64,000 bases of DNA, from NCBI GenBank assembly GCA_008682415.1, contig VANK01000005.1:124001-188000 (forward strand), in the 5' to 3' direction. How positions within the stretch are numbered: position 1 is the first letter of the stretch; each line of letters begins with the position of its first letter. The DNA is from Acidobacteria bacterium AB60. GTDB taxonomy: Bacteria > Acidobacteriota > Terriglobia > Terriglobales > Acidobacteriaceae. The notes under the pieces were generated by a model. It worked only from the letters and a program-made list of their open reading frames with translations, did no database searches and was not told the DNA's origin. Shown here one piece after another: positions 33,314 through 41,787 of this stretch. The translations under genes were made by a program, and so were the position numbers.

Positions 33314-35317
33314 TTACTCGTCCGCCTCGGCGGTCGCGACGGCTGAGCCGCCCTTCCCTGCTCGCTTCGCGCCCTGCAGCCGGATAGAAACGTGCACCAG
33401 GCTCAGCGCCGCCGGCGTGACGCCGGGAATGCGGCTGGCCTGGCCGATCGTGAGTGGGCGCACGCGCTCCAGCTTCTCGCGCATCTCGCGGCTGAGGCCG
33501 CTGATGGCGCTGTACTCGATCCAGTCGGGAATGGCAACGGCCTCGGCGGCCTTGAGCTTCTCAACCGACTTCTTCTGCTGGTCGAGATAGCCGGCGAACT
33601 TGATCTCAGTCTCCACGGCGCGGGCTTCGTTGCGCATGGTGGCGCGCGCCACATGGTCCTCCTCCGGCAAATCGATCAGGTGCGCCAGGTGAGGATCCTG
33701 CGCCAGTTGATCGCGCACGGCAGAAAGAATTGGTTCGATCGTGACCTCGGGCCGCTTCAGCAACTGCCCCCACGTCTGTCCTGCCGTGGCAGTCAACTCG
33801 GCGAATCCCGCACGGCTCAAGGCATCGCTCTCGGCCTTGTGCGTTGTGAGAAAGCGCTCCAGCGCGGCCATCCGGATTTGCTTCTCTTCGTACTCCGCCC
33901 AGGCTGCGTCGCTGATGAGGCCAAGCCTGCGGCCGTGCGGCGTCAGGCGTCGATCGGCGTTGTCGATCCGTAGGTGCAGGCGGAACTCCGCCCGCGACGT
34001 GAACATGCGATAAGGTTCATTGGTGCCCTTGGAGATCAGGTCGTCGATGAGGATTCCCGTATACCCTTCTGTCCGGTCCATGGTGAAGGGCGGCTCGCCC
34101 TTCAACCACAAGGCCGCGTTGATCCCGGCCATGATCCCCTGGCAGGCAGCTTCCTCATATCCCGACGTCCCGTTGATCTGTCCGGCCAGGTACAGACCCT
34201 CCATGCTCTTCACCCGCAGCGTTCGATCCAGTTCCGTCGCATCCACGCTGTCGTACTCAATGGCATAACCCGGGCGCAGCATCTCCGCCTCCTCCAGGCC
34301 GGGGATACTGCGAACGATCTGGAACTGCACCTCCATCGGCAGCGAGGTGGACATGCCGTTCACATAGACCTCGTGGGTATTGAGCCCTTCCGGCTCGAGG
34401 AAGAACTGGTGCTGCGTCTTGTCCGGGAACTTGACGATCTTGTCCTCGATCGACGGGCAGTAGCGCGGGCCGATGCCCTCGATCTGGCCGGAGTACATCG
34501 CGGAGCGGTGAACGTTCTCGCGAATGAGGCGCAGCGTCTCCGGCGTCGTGTACGCAATGTGACAGCTCACCTGCGGCTGCACAATCCTCTTCGTCCGGAA
34601 GCTGAAAGGCGTCGGATCCGCATCGCCCGGCTGCTCCTCAAAAGTCGACCACTTGATCGTGCGCCCATCCAGCCGCGGCGGAGTGCCTGTCTTCAAGCGG
34701 CATGTTCGCAGACCCAGCCTCCGGAGCGCCTCGCCCAGCAGCACGGAAGCCGGCTCGCCGCTGCGCCCGGCCGGATAGCGCTCTTCGCCGCAGTGGATCA
34801 GTCCGTTAAGAAAGGTTCCGGTGGTGATGATGGTGGCGCCGGCAAGGAGTTGCCGCCCATCCCGCAGTTTGAGCCCCACCACACGCCCCTTCTGTTCCCT
34901 GTTCCCTGTTCCCTGTTCCCTGCCTTCAAGCACCAGGTCGACCACCTCCGCCTGGCGGATGTGGAGGCCGGACTGAGCTTCGAGAACCTCCCGCATCTTC
35001 ACGCGATAGAGGGCCTTATCGCACTGGGCGCGGGGCGACCACACGGCCGGGCCACGCGAGGTGTTGAGCAGCCGAAACTGGATGCCAACCGCGTCGGCGA
35101 CCTCCCCCATAATGCCGCCGAGGGCGTCGACCTCTCGGACCAGGTGGCCTTTGGCAACCCCGCCGATGGCGGGATTGCAGCTCATCTGCGCGATGAGGTC
35201 CAGATTCATGGTGATGAGCGCGGTCTTTAGTCCCATCCGCGCCGCAGCCATGGCCGCCTCGCAGCCGGCGTGGCCGGCGCCCACCACCAGCACATCGTAT
35301 TTTTCCGTGAAAGCCAT
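33314..35317 (-). CDS. mnmG: tRNA uridine-5-carboxymethylaminomethyl modification enzyme MnmG (GidA)
   Basis: A 667-residue FAD-dependent enzyme that, with MnmE, installs the (carboxymethyl)aminomethyl group on U34 of certain tRNAs. Motifs: dinucleotide fold [14 protein letters not shown], the [24 protein letters not shown] signature region, [17 protein letters not shown], the catalytic-Cys regions [12 protein letters not shown] and CHIAYT, and the C-terminal helical domain. It is about 35-40 residues longer than typical, partly because a low-complexity insert ([14 protein letters not shown]) is encoded by a 7-bp tandem repeat. MnmE is not in this window. Confidence 0.97.
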   Translation of the reverse strand: MAFTEKYDVLVVGAGHAGCEAAMAAARMGLKTALITMNLDLIAQMSCNPAIGGVAKGHLVREVDALGGIMGEVADAVGIQFRLLNTSRGPAVWSPRAQCDKALYRVKMREVLEAQSGLHIRQAEVVDLVLEGREQGTGNREQKGRVVGLKLRDGRQLLAGATIITTGTFLNGLIHCGEERYPAGRSGEPASVLLGEALRRLGLRTCRLKTGTPPRLDGRTIKWSTFEEQPGDADPTPFSFRTKRIVQPQVSCHIAYTTPETLRLIRENVHRSAMYSGQIEGIGPRYCPSIEDKIVKFPDKTQHQFFLEPEGLNTHEVYVNGMSTSLPMEVQFQIVRSIPGLEEAEMLRPGYAIEYDSVDATELDRTLRVKSMEGLYLAGQINGTSGYEEAACQGIMAGINAALWLKGEPPFTMDRTEGYTGILIDDLISKGTNEPYRMFTSRAEFRLHLRIDNADRRLTPHGRRLGLISDAAWAEYEEKQIRMAALERFLTTHKAESDALSRAGFAELTATAGQTWGQLLKRPEVTIEPILSAVRDQLAQDPHLAHLIDLPEEDHVARATMRNEARAVETEIKFAGYLDQQKKSVEKLKAAEAVAIPDWIEYSAISGLSREMREKLERVRPLTIGQASRIPGVTPAALSLVHVSIRLQGAKRAGKGGSAVATAEADE
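34893..34920. repeat. Four tandem copies of TGTTCCC inside mnmG
   Basis: Four perfect 7-bp units lie in the coding sequence between two FAD-domain strands, giving the residues [10 protein letters not shown] on the minus strand. Because the unit is seven bases, any gain or loss of a single copy would shift the frame of mnmG. Confidence 0.9.
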
Positions 35318-35529
35318 CCATCTTCATTGTACGGATGACCAATGTCAGTGACCATGCGTCGAAACGGTCTGTTGCCCGGGCGGATACGACAAGCGCAACG
35401 CTCCGGGGGAGTAACTGAATCAGATAGGAATGCTCTGGAAGAGCCGGGATTCTGTGGCAAATCCAGACCAGGGCAGGTAGGATGCACACAACTGACGACC
35501 TATCGCCCGATCCCAGGAGGGAGACACGC

Positions 35530-35850
35530 ATGGGTTCCATGGATATGAGCTGGGAGCCTCAACCGGGCTCCGGTTCCCCGGATACACTAAACGGCGAAAC
35601 CGATAAACCTCAATCCCCCGAGGAGTTACAGGAAGAAGCACGGAAGATCCGCCGCCTGCAGATGGTGGTGAACATGGTGACGCAGGTGATCGCGCAGGAC
35701 TCGACGCTGGGTGTGGACGAGGCCTCCGAGATGGTGGCGGACACCCGGCGGCTGGCCCTGGGAATGTTTCCCGACAAGGAGCTGGCATTCAACCTGATCT
35801 TCTGGCCGCGGCTGCAACGGCTGATGCGGGAGCGATACCGGATGCAGTGA
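35530..35850 (+). CDS. Conserved hypothetical protein, acidic N-terminus and helical C-terminus
   Basis: A protein of 106 residues that I do not assign to a family. The start at 35530 (MGSMDMSWEP) has AGGAGGGAG about ten bases upstream; an ATG at 35482 would add 16 residues. The first 35 residues are polar and rich in Pro, Ser and Gly; the rest (PEELQEEARKIRRLQMVVNM, then VDEASEMVADTRRLALGMFP) is strongly helical and may form a coiled coil. No signal peptide or membrane segment. It stands alone between mnmG (divergent) and rel. Confidence 0.65.
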   Translation: MGSMDMSWEPQPGSGSPDTLNGETDKPQSPEELQEEARKIRRLQMVVNMVTQVIAQDSTLGVDEASEMVADTRRLALGMFPDKELAFNLIFWPRLQRLMRERYRMQ

Positions 35851-36000
35851 GACAGGGAATCCCCAACCCGCTACGCGACTTTCGCCTTGTCAAGCCCCTG
35901 ACCTGAGGAAATTGCTGCAACCTCAACGAAACAAAGCCAGAAAAGTTGAAAATAGTTTGGAGATTAATTCTTTCCTTCTGCCATACTGGTCTTCGGACAG

Positions 36001-36050
36001 AAAAAGCAGCGCCCGCAGGCACGCAGTGCCCCATGCGGGCGTTTCGTTTT
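36001..36050. terminator. Two-tier hairpin terminator, possibly bidirectional
   Basis: CGCCCGCA (36010-36017) pairs with TGCGGGCG (36034-36041), and the loop holds an inner hairpin, GGCAC-GCA-GTGCC. TTTCGTTTT follows on the plus strand and a TTTTT run follows on the minus strand. It is 150 bases after the stop of the 106-residue gene, so it may end that transcript or a short RNA. Confidence 0.65.
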
Positions 36051-36073
36051 GCGGAGCCACCGCCATGCCAGTG

Positions 36074-36122
36074 ACTCGAGACTCGCAACTCGAGACTCGC
36101 AACTCGCAACTCGCAACTCGAA
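36074..36122. repeat. Seven tandem 7-bp units (ACTCGCA/ACTCGAG)
   Basis: Seven heptamers in a row: four ACTCGCA, two ACTCGAG and a final ACTCGAA. The array is intergenic, about 275 bases upstream of rel. Some junctions (CTCGAG) are palindromic. Confidence 0.9.
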
Positions 36123-36398
36123 ACTTCTACCCCCTCCCCCTATGTAGATTTCGCCACTTGTTCTCCTGCGTAAAATCGCAACTCACGCTAGGCGTGATAT
36201 TTACCTGACTGCCATAAGAGAACAAAAAGCGAAAGCTCATCTTTTGGCCCCTCTGATTTCAAAGCACTTAGGAGGGACGTATAAAGATTTCCCCAAATGC
36301 GATCCCGAACGAGAGGCTCCGTCAGCAGGCCTGAGATGTTTCTTTGCCTGTTCACCCGGGGAACATCCCTATGGAACATAAACGGCCTATAATGAAGC

Positions 36399-38789
36399 AT
36401 GGCGACCGTCCGGCAGACGATTCCTGCTGATTCCCCCAGCGTCCCCCAAGCGCCGGATGAAGAGATCGGTGTTGCGAGAGCAGAAACCGAGGACCACGGA
36501 TCCGAGGACACAAGTCCAAGATCAGGGGAGCGCGAGCCGGCGTCTCCTCCTTCCCACAAAACCAAAAAGGCGGTGAGCCCGGAGGCGATCGAGAGCCGGT
36601 TCGAGGGACTCCTGCGCCAGGTGGTGGCGAACCGGCCCAACGAGGACGTCTCGCTGATCCGTAAGGCGTGGGACTTCTGCGTGCAGCATCACTCCGGCCA
36701 GATGCGCGCTTCCGGGGAGCCGTACATCATTCATCCCCTGGAAGTGGCCGAGGTTCTGGCGGAGATGAAGCTGGACGCGACGGCCATTGCCGCGGCCTTG
36801 CTGCACGACGCGGTGGAGGACACGCCGGCAACAAGCGAGGAGATTGGCAAAGGGTTCGGGGACCAGGTGGCGCATATCGTGGAGGGCGTCACCAAGATCG
36901 ATAAGATCCAGTTCGCCAACCGCGAGGACCGCCAGGCCGAGAACGTGCGCAAGATGCTGCTGGCCATGGTGAGCGATGTGCGGGTGGTGCTGATCAAGCT
37001 GGCCGACCGCCTGCACAACATGCGCACGCTGGAGCACCTCAAGCCCGACAGGCAGGAGGCGATTGCCCGGGAGACGATGGATATCTATGCGCCGCTGGCA
37101 CACCGGCTGGGCATGGGCAAGGTGCGCGGCGAGTTGGAGGACCTGGCCTTCCGGTACACCGATCCGGTGAGCTACGAGCGCATGTCGGCGGCGGTGGAGG
37201 CGCGCCGGGTTGAGGGCGAGCAGTTTTTGCGCACGGTGGAAGACACGCTGACCGAACAGCTGCGCGAGAACAACATCGAGGCGCGGGTGGAGTGGCGCAT
37301 CAAGCGTCTCTACTCCATCTACCAGAAGATCCAGCGCACTAAGTCGTCGCTGGAGCAGATCTACGATTTCCTGGCCATTCGCGTGATCACGCAGGATGTG
37401 AGCGCATGCTACGCGGTGTTTGGGTTGATTCACGCGCTGTGGCGGCCGGTGCCCGGGCGCATCAAGGACTTCATCGCCATGCCGCGCGCGAACCGCTACC
37501 AGTCGCTGCACACCACCGTGATCGGCGACGGCGGGCACCAGTTTGAAGTGCAGATCCGCACCGAGGAGATGCACCGCATCGCGGAGGAAGGAATCGCCGC
37601 GCACTGGAAGTACAAGGCCGGCGAGGGCGCGGTGACGGCGCGCGACGAGGAGCGGCTGAACTGGATCCGCCAGCTGGTGGAGTGGCAGAAGGAGATGACG
37701 GATCCCAACGAGTTCCTCTCCAGCCTGAAGATGGACCTGTATCCCGACGAGGTGTACACGTTCACGCCGAAGGGGAAGGTCGTGGTGGTTCCGGCGGACG
37801 GCACGCCAGTGGATTTCGCCTACACGATCCATACCGAGGTAGGGCACACCTGCGTGGGCGCGAAGGTGAACGGGCGCATGGTTCCCCTGCGGACCAAGCT
37901 GCACACCGGGGACATCGTCGAAATCGTCACGCAGAAGGATCACAAGCCCAGCCGCGACTGGCTCACCTTTGTGAAGAGCCCACGGGCGCGCAACAAGATC
38001 AAGCACTGGCTGAACGAGGATGCGCGGCGCCGCGCGGTGGAGATCGGGCGCAAGCTGCTGAACACCGAGGCGCGCAAGTACAAGGTTCCGCTAACGCAAA
38101 TTGACGACCAGGACCTCGGCCGGATTGCCGGCGAGTATGGCGTGGCGACGGCGGCCGATCTGTTGGCGACGATCGGGCAGGGGAAGCACTCGGCGCACCA
38201 GATTCTGAGCAAGCTGGCGCCCGGCTTTGCGGATAAGGTTGAGACCGACAGCGGCGTCGAGGCCAAGCCGACGACCGCCGATGCGGCGATGTCCGACGCG
38301 GTGCGCAAGCTGCACCTGACGGGCTCGGATTCGCTGCAGGTGGAGGGGCAGAACGATCTGCTGGTGTATCGCGCGCGATGTTGCAACCCGATCCGTGGCG
38401 AGGAGATCATCGGCTACGTGACGCGGGGCAAGGGCGTGGCGGTGCATGCGCGCAGCTGTCCGAATGTGCAGAACCTGCTGTACGAGAGCGACCGGCGAAT
38501 CGCGGTGGAGTGGTCGCGCGTGGGCGAAAATACGGGCCGGCGGCAGCGCTACCCGGTGAAGATCACGGTCTACTGCGACGACCGCGCGGGCATGCTGAAG
38601 GAACTGACGGCGGTGATCTCCGACGACGACACAAACATCCGCGGCGTGGACACGAAGCGCGGCGCCGAAGGCGAGGCGGCGGTGGAGTTCGTGGTGGAGG
38701 CCGAGGACCTGCGCCATCTGAACCGCATGGTTCTGGGACTCCGGCGCGTGGCGGGGGTCCGCGCGGTGCAGCGGACGCAGAAGGTGTAA
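36399..38789 (+). CDS. rel: Bifunctional (p)ppGpp synthetase/hydrolase, RelA/SpoT family
   Basis: A 796-residue stringent-response enzyme. After a 55-residue variable N-terminus come the HD hydrolase domain (LLHDAVEDTPAT, IKLADRLHNMRTL), the synthetase domain (RIKDFIAMPRANRYQSLHTTV near 350), the TGS domain (VYTFTPKGKVVVVPADGTPV), a zinc-finger/helical region with RCCNPIRGEEIIGYVTRG, and a C-terminal ACT domain. Intact HD residues and the RxKD synthetase motif indicate both degradation and synthesis of (p)ppGpp, as in Rel proteins that are the sole long RSH enzyme of a genome. It is probably monocistronic. The long leader contains a 7-bp repeat array. Confidence 0.97.
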   Translation: MATVRQTIPADSPSVPQAPDEEIGVARAETEDHGSEDTSPRSGEREPASPPSHKTKKAVSPEAIESRFEGLLRQVVANRPNEDVSLIRKAWDFCVQHHSGQMRASGEPYIIHPLEVAEVLAEMKLDATAIAAALLHDAVEDTPATSEEIGKGFGDQVAHIVEGVTKIDKIQFANREDRQAENVRKMLLAMVSDVRVVLIKLADRLHNMRTLEHLKPDRQEAIARETMDIYAPLAHRLGMGKVRGELEDLAFRYTDPVSYERMSAAVEARRVEGEQFLRTVEDTLTEQLRENNIEARVEWRIKRLYSIYQKIQRTKSSLEQIYDFLAIRVITQDVSACYAVFGLIHALWRPVPGRIKDFIAMPRANRYQSLHTTVIGDGGHQFEVQIRTEEMHRIAEEGIAAHWKYKAGEGAVTARDEERLNWIRQLVEWQKEMTDPNEFLSSLKMDLYPDEVYTFTPKGKVVVVPADGTPVDFAYTIHTEVGHTCVGAKVNGRMVPLRTKLHTGDIVEIVTQKDHKPSRDWLTFVKSPRARNKIKHWLNEDARRRAVEIGRKLLNTEARKYKVPLTQIDDQDLGRIAGEYGVATAADLLATIGQGKHSAHQILSKLAPGFADKVETDSGVEAKPTTADAAMSDAVRKLHLTGSDSLQVEGQNDLLVYRARCCNPIRGEEIIGYVTRGKGVAVHARSCPNVQNLLYESDRRIAVEWSRVGENTGRRQRYPVKITVYCDDRAGMLKELTAVISDDDTNIRGVDTKRGAEGEAAVEFVVEAEDLRHLNRMVLGLRRVAGVRAVQRTQKV

Positions 38790-38926
38790 ATTTCCTTTTA
38801 CTCCCGCCAACGATATCCGCGTTCGGGTGATTGACAGAAGCATCCGCGGATGCGCACACTCAATTGCGTTTTCGATACCGGGTTTTTGCAAGTTGGGGTA
38901 GAGTACGGTATCGGACCAACGCGAGT

Positions 38927-40504
38927 ATGAGTTTCGAACCTTCCGATCTTCGGGCGGCACTCGAGCGGGATGAGCTGTTTCCTGCCTTTCAGCCGGTCAT
39001 CGAGATGCGGACGGGGCAGCTGATGGGGTTCGAGGCGCTGGCGCGCTGGATCCACCCGGTGCTGGGCAACATTCCTCCCGATCAATTCATTCCTGTGGCG
39101 GAGTCAGAGGGCCTGATTGGTCCCCTGACGGAGATCATCGTGCGCAAGACGTTCGCCTGCGAGGCGCTGGCGCGAAGCTCCTACTCCGTCGCGGTGAATA
39201 TCTCTCCTCAACAATTGCTGGACGCGGGCCTGCCGCGCATGCTGGCCTGTCTCGCCGAGAAGGCGGGATTCCCCCTGCAACGCTTGATCGTGGAATTGAC
39301 CGAGAACATGCTGCTGGATGACGTGCAGGGCACGAAGGGAGTGCCTGCGGAGCTGAAGGCGCTGGGATGCCGGCTGGCGCTGGATGATTTCGGGACTGGC
39401 TACTCCAGCCTGCGGCACCTGCATGCTCTTCCCATCGATGTGTTGAAGGTGGACCAGAGTTTTGTGCGCACCATGACGAGCGCGCGTGAGAGCCGCAAGA
39501 TTGTGGCGTCCGTAATCGGGCTGGGGCAGAGCCTGGGCCTGATAACGGCAGCGGAGGGCGTGGAGACGCGCGAGCAGGCGGAGCTGCTGCAGTGGATGGG
39601 TTGCGACCTGGGGCAGGGATGGCTATACGGAGCGGCGGCCCCGGCGGCGCGGATGGCCGAGCTGGTCGCGCAGCAGCAGTTCCCGGTGGCGGTGAGTTCG
39701 CGCCTGAGCGAGGCAGCGATGAGCCTGGAAGGGCCGCCGGCGGACCGGCTGGCGCAGCTGCAGGCGATCTACGATGGGGCGCCGGTGGGACTTTGTCTTC
39801 TCGACCGGCGGCTTCGTTATGTGAGCCTGAATCGGCAGCTTGCGGAGTTCAACCGGGTCCCCGTGCTGGGGCATCTGGGAAGGACACCGCGGGAGGTGGT
39901 GCCGCAGGTGTATGCGCAGGTGGAGTCGGCGATTGCGCGCGCGCTTGCGGGAGAGCCGGTGACCGGCGTCGAGATCCAGAAGCCGCCGGCGGCGGGCGCG
40001 GAGGCGCAGACGCTGATGGCGACGTATCAGCCGGTGCGCGATGAGGCCGGAGAGGTGATCGGCGTCTCGGTGGCGGTGATGGACGTAACCGAGCGCAAGC
40101 GTATGGAGCAGGTGTTGCGCGACGTGGAGGCTCATCATCGCAGCCTGGTGCACCTGAGCCCGCATGTGCCGTGGGTGCTGAACGCGCGCGGCGAGGTGAC
40201 GGAGGCCAGTCCGCGGTGGGAGCGCATCACCGGGCAGCCGCTGGAGCAGGCGCTGGGAAACGGATGGCTGAAGGTGCTGCATCCGGAGGATGTGCCGCCC
40301 ACCCGGGAGGCGATCCGCCTCTGCCTGGAGACGGGAGCGCCGATCGATCTGCGCTACCGGGTGCGCAATGGGAATGGGAAATGGAAGTGGATGCGCTCGC
40401 GGGGCGCGCCGCGGCTCACGGAGGGCGGCGAGGTGATGGCGGTGTACGGCGTGGTCGAGGAGATTGAGCCGGCGGAGGTTGCGGGAGCGAACTACGTCAT
40501 CTGA
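38927..40504 (+). CDS. EAL-domain c-di-GMP phosphodiesterase with C-terminal PAS domains
   Basis: A 525-residue cytoplasmic protein. The N-terminal EAL domain (about 10-245) has the key motifs: GFEALARW, NISPQQL, ELTENML, DDFGTGYSSL, KVDQSFV and AEGVET, so it should be active. Two PAS-type domains follow (about 275-395, ending MDVTERKRMEQ, and 400-520 with WERITGQPLEQ and WKWMRSRGAPR). EAL before PAS is the reverse of the more common order. There are no membrane segments. The start at 38927 (MSFEPSDL) is chosen because the domain begins there; a ribosome-binding site is weak, and the frame is open to 38831. It may oppose the GGDEF protein encoded at 4076. Confidence 0.9.
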   Translation: MSFEPSDLRAALERDELFPAFQPVIEMRTGQLMGFEALARWIHPVLGNIPPDQFIPVAESEGLIGPLTEIIVRKTFACEALARSSYSVAVNISPQQLLDAGLPRMLACLAEKAGFPLQRLIVELTENMLLDDVQGTKGVPAELKALGCRLALDDFGTGYSSLRHLHALPIDVLKVDQSFVRTMTSARESRKIVASVIGLGQSLGLITAAEGVETREQAELLQWMGCDLGQGWLYGAAAPAARMAELVAQQQFPVAVSSRLSEAAMSLEGPPADRLAQLQAIYDGAPVGLCLLDRRLRYVSLNRQLAEFNRVPVLGHLGRTPREVVPQVYAQVESAIARALAGEPVTGVEIQKPPAAGAEAQTLMATYQPVRDEAGEVIGVSVAVMDVTERKRMEQVLRDVEAHHRSLVHLSPHVPWVLNARGEVTEASPRWERITGQPLEQALGNGWLKVLHPEDVPPTREAIRLCLETGAPIDLRYRVRNGNGKWKWMRSRGAPRLTEGGEVMAVYGVVEEIEPAEVAGANYVI

Positions 40505-40523
40505 CCGGAAGCCGCTCCCGTGC

Positions 40524-41687
40524 TCAGCGGGATTTGAGCACCGAGCGGGCGATGGTCATGAGCTGCATGTTCGAGGTGCCCTCGTAGATTTTGCCGACCT
40601 TGGCATCGCGATAGTACTTCTCGGCGGGGTAATCGCGCACAAAACCGTTGCCGCCGAAGATCTCGACACATTGACTGGCGGTGCGTTCGGCCACCTGCGA
40701 GGCGAAGAGCTTGGTCATGGCCGCTTCGCGCAGGTAGGGCTGGCCCGCGTCTTTGAGGCGAGCGGCGTTGTAGACGAGGAGCTTTGCGGCTTCGATATCG
40801 GTGGCCATCTGGGCGAGGGCGAACTGCACGGCCTGGAATTCGGCGATGGGCTTGCCGAACTGGCGGCGTTCCTGCGCGTAGCGCGCGGCGTGTCCCCAGG
40901 CGCCTTCAGCCAGGCCGAGCATCTGGGCGCCGATCCCGATGCGGCCTTCATTGAGGGTTTCGATGGCGACCTTGTAGCCTTTGCCGGGCTCGCCGAGCAC
41001 GCTGTCCGCGGGGAGTTCGCAGTTGTCAAAGAGAAGCTCGCAGGTGCTGCTGGCGCGGATGCCGAGCTTGTCCTCCTTGCGGCCGACGGTGAAGCCGGGG
41101 GTCTCTTTTGCAACGAGGAAGGCAGTGATGCCGCGGTAGCCGGCGCCGGGATCGAGGGTCGCGAAGACAATGAAGAGTCCGGACTCGCGAGCGTTGCTGA
41201 TCCAGAGCTTGCGGCCGTTGAGGCGGTAGCCGCTGGCTACGGCTTCGGCGCGGGTCTGGAGAGCGAAGGCATCGGAGCCGGAGACGGCTTCGCTGAGGGC
41301 GTAGGCGCCGACGGTGTCTTTGGCCAGGCGGGGCAGCCATTGCTGCTTTTGCGCGTCGGTGGCCCAGCGGCGCAGGGCGTTAACGACCAGGGTGTTGTGC
41401 ACGTCGACCAGGACGCCGACGGCGGGGTCGACGGCGGAGATGGCCTGGATGGCGAGCGCGGCGTCGAAGAAGGTCCCCGCGGAGCCGCCGTACTCTTCGG
41501 GGATCTCGATGGCCATCAAGCCGAGTTCAAAGAGCTTGCCGAGGAGGCCGGGGGCGAACTGCTGCTCGTCGTCCATGGAGCGAACGACGGGGGCGATGGT
41601 CTGTTCGGCGAACTGGCGGACGGTGTTGAAAAAGAGGCTCTCTTCTTCGGAGAGTTGGGTCAGGGGGGAAGGATGGGAGTGGGTCAA
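40524..41687 (-). CDS. Acyl-CoA dehydrogenase (short/branched-chain type)
   Basis: A 387-residue FAD flavoenzyme that forms the alpha-beta double bond of acyl-CoA. Motifs: GAYALSEAVSGSDAFAL (FAD/substrate region), WISNARESGLFIVFA, the RRQFGKPIAEFQAVQF segment, QCVEIFGGNGFVRDYPAEKYYRDAK, and KIYEGTSNMQ with the catalytic Glu. The length is normal. No electron-transfer flavoprotein or other beta-oxidation genes are adjacent, so the acyl chain preference stays open. It is convergent with the EAL gene. Confidence 0.94.
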   Translation of the reverse strand: MTHSHPSPLTQLSEEESLFFNTVRQFAEQTIAPVVRSMDDEQQFAPGLLGKLFELGLMAIEIPEEYGGSAGTFFDAALAIQAISAVDPAVGVLVDVHNTLVVNALRRWATDAQKQQWLPRLAKDTVGAYALSEAVSGSDAFALQTRAEAVASGYRLNGRKLWISNARESGLFIVFATLDPGAGYRGITAFLVAKETPGFTVGRKEDKLGIRASSTCELLFDNCELPADSVLGEPGKGYKVAIETLNEGRIGIGAQMLGLAEGAWGHAARYAQERRQFGKPIAEFQAVQFALAQMATDIEAAKLLVYNAARLKDAGQPYLREAAMTKLFASQVAERTASQCVEIFGGNGFVRDYPAEKYYRDAKVGKIYEGTSNMQLMTIARSVLKSR

Positions 41688-41742
41688 ACGAAGCGCCTCC
41701 GGCTTCGGAGTGTATCAAACGGGTGTTGGGAGGGGACGCAGG

Positions 41743-41769
41743 AAGGGCAGGCGACGAGCGCCTGCCCTT
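41743..41769 (-). terminator. Perfect 11-bp hairpin after the S53 protease gene
   Basis: AAGGGCAGGCG and CGCCTGCCCTT flank a five-base loop, 19 bases after the minus-strand stop of the S53 protease and before the acyl-CoA dehydrogenase start. The tail is not T-rich, so it may work with Rho or act as an RNA-stabilising 3' end. Confidence 0.55.
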
Positions 41770-41787
41770 GATGTGTCTCGGTTGAGT

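Larger units (their letters stand above)
35851..36398. other. 548-bp intergenic region upstream of rel
   Basis: Holds a strong terminator-like hairpin (36010-36050) and a 7-bp tandem array (36074-36122), both listed separately. The part before the hairpin is AT-rich (TTGAAAATAG, GATTAATTC) and could carry a promoter for a short RNA ending at the hairpin. The rel promoter should lie in the last 250 bases; I could not place it. Confidence 0.5.

Noticed and set aside
33314..36398. Replication origin near mnmG (gidA)
   Set aside because: mnmG neighbours the origin in some bacteria, but here there is no rsmG, parAB, dnaA or cluster of DnaA boxes beside it.
36522..38006. 494-codon minus-strand open frame inside rel
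   Set aside because: Antisense to the conserved HD and synthetase domains of rel; composition is a mirror of that gene.
40464..41771. 435-codon plus-strand frame opposite the acyl-CoA dehydrogenase
   Set aside because: Gly/Glu/Ala-rich shadow; the minus strand carries all acyl-CoA dehydrogenase motifs.
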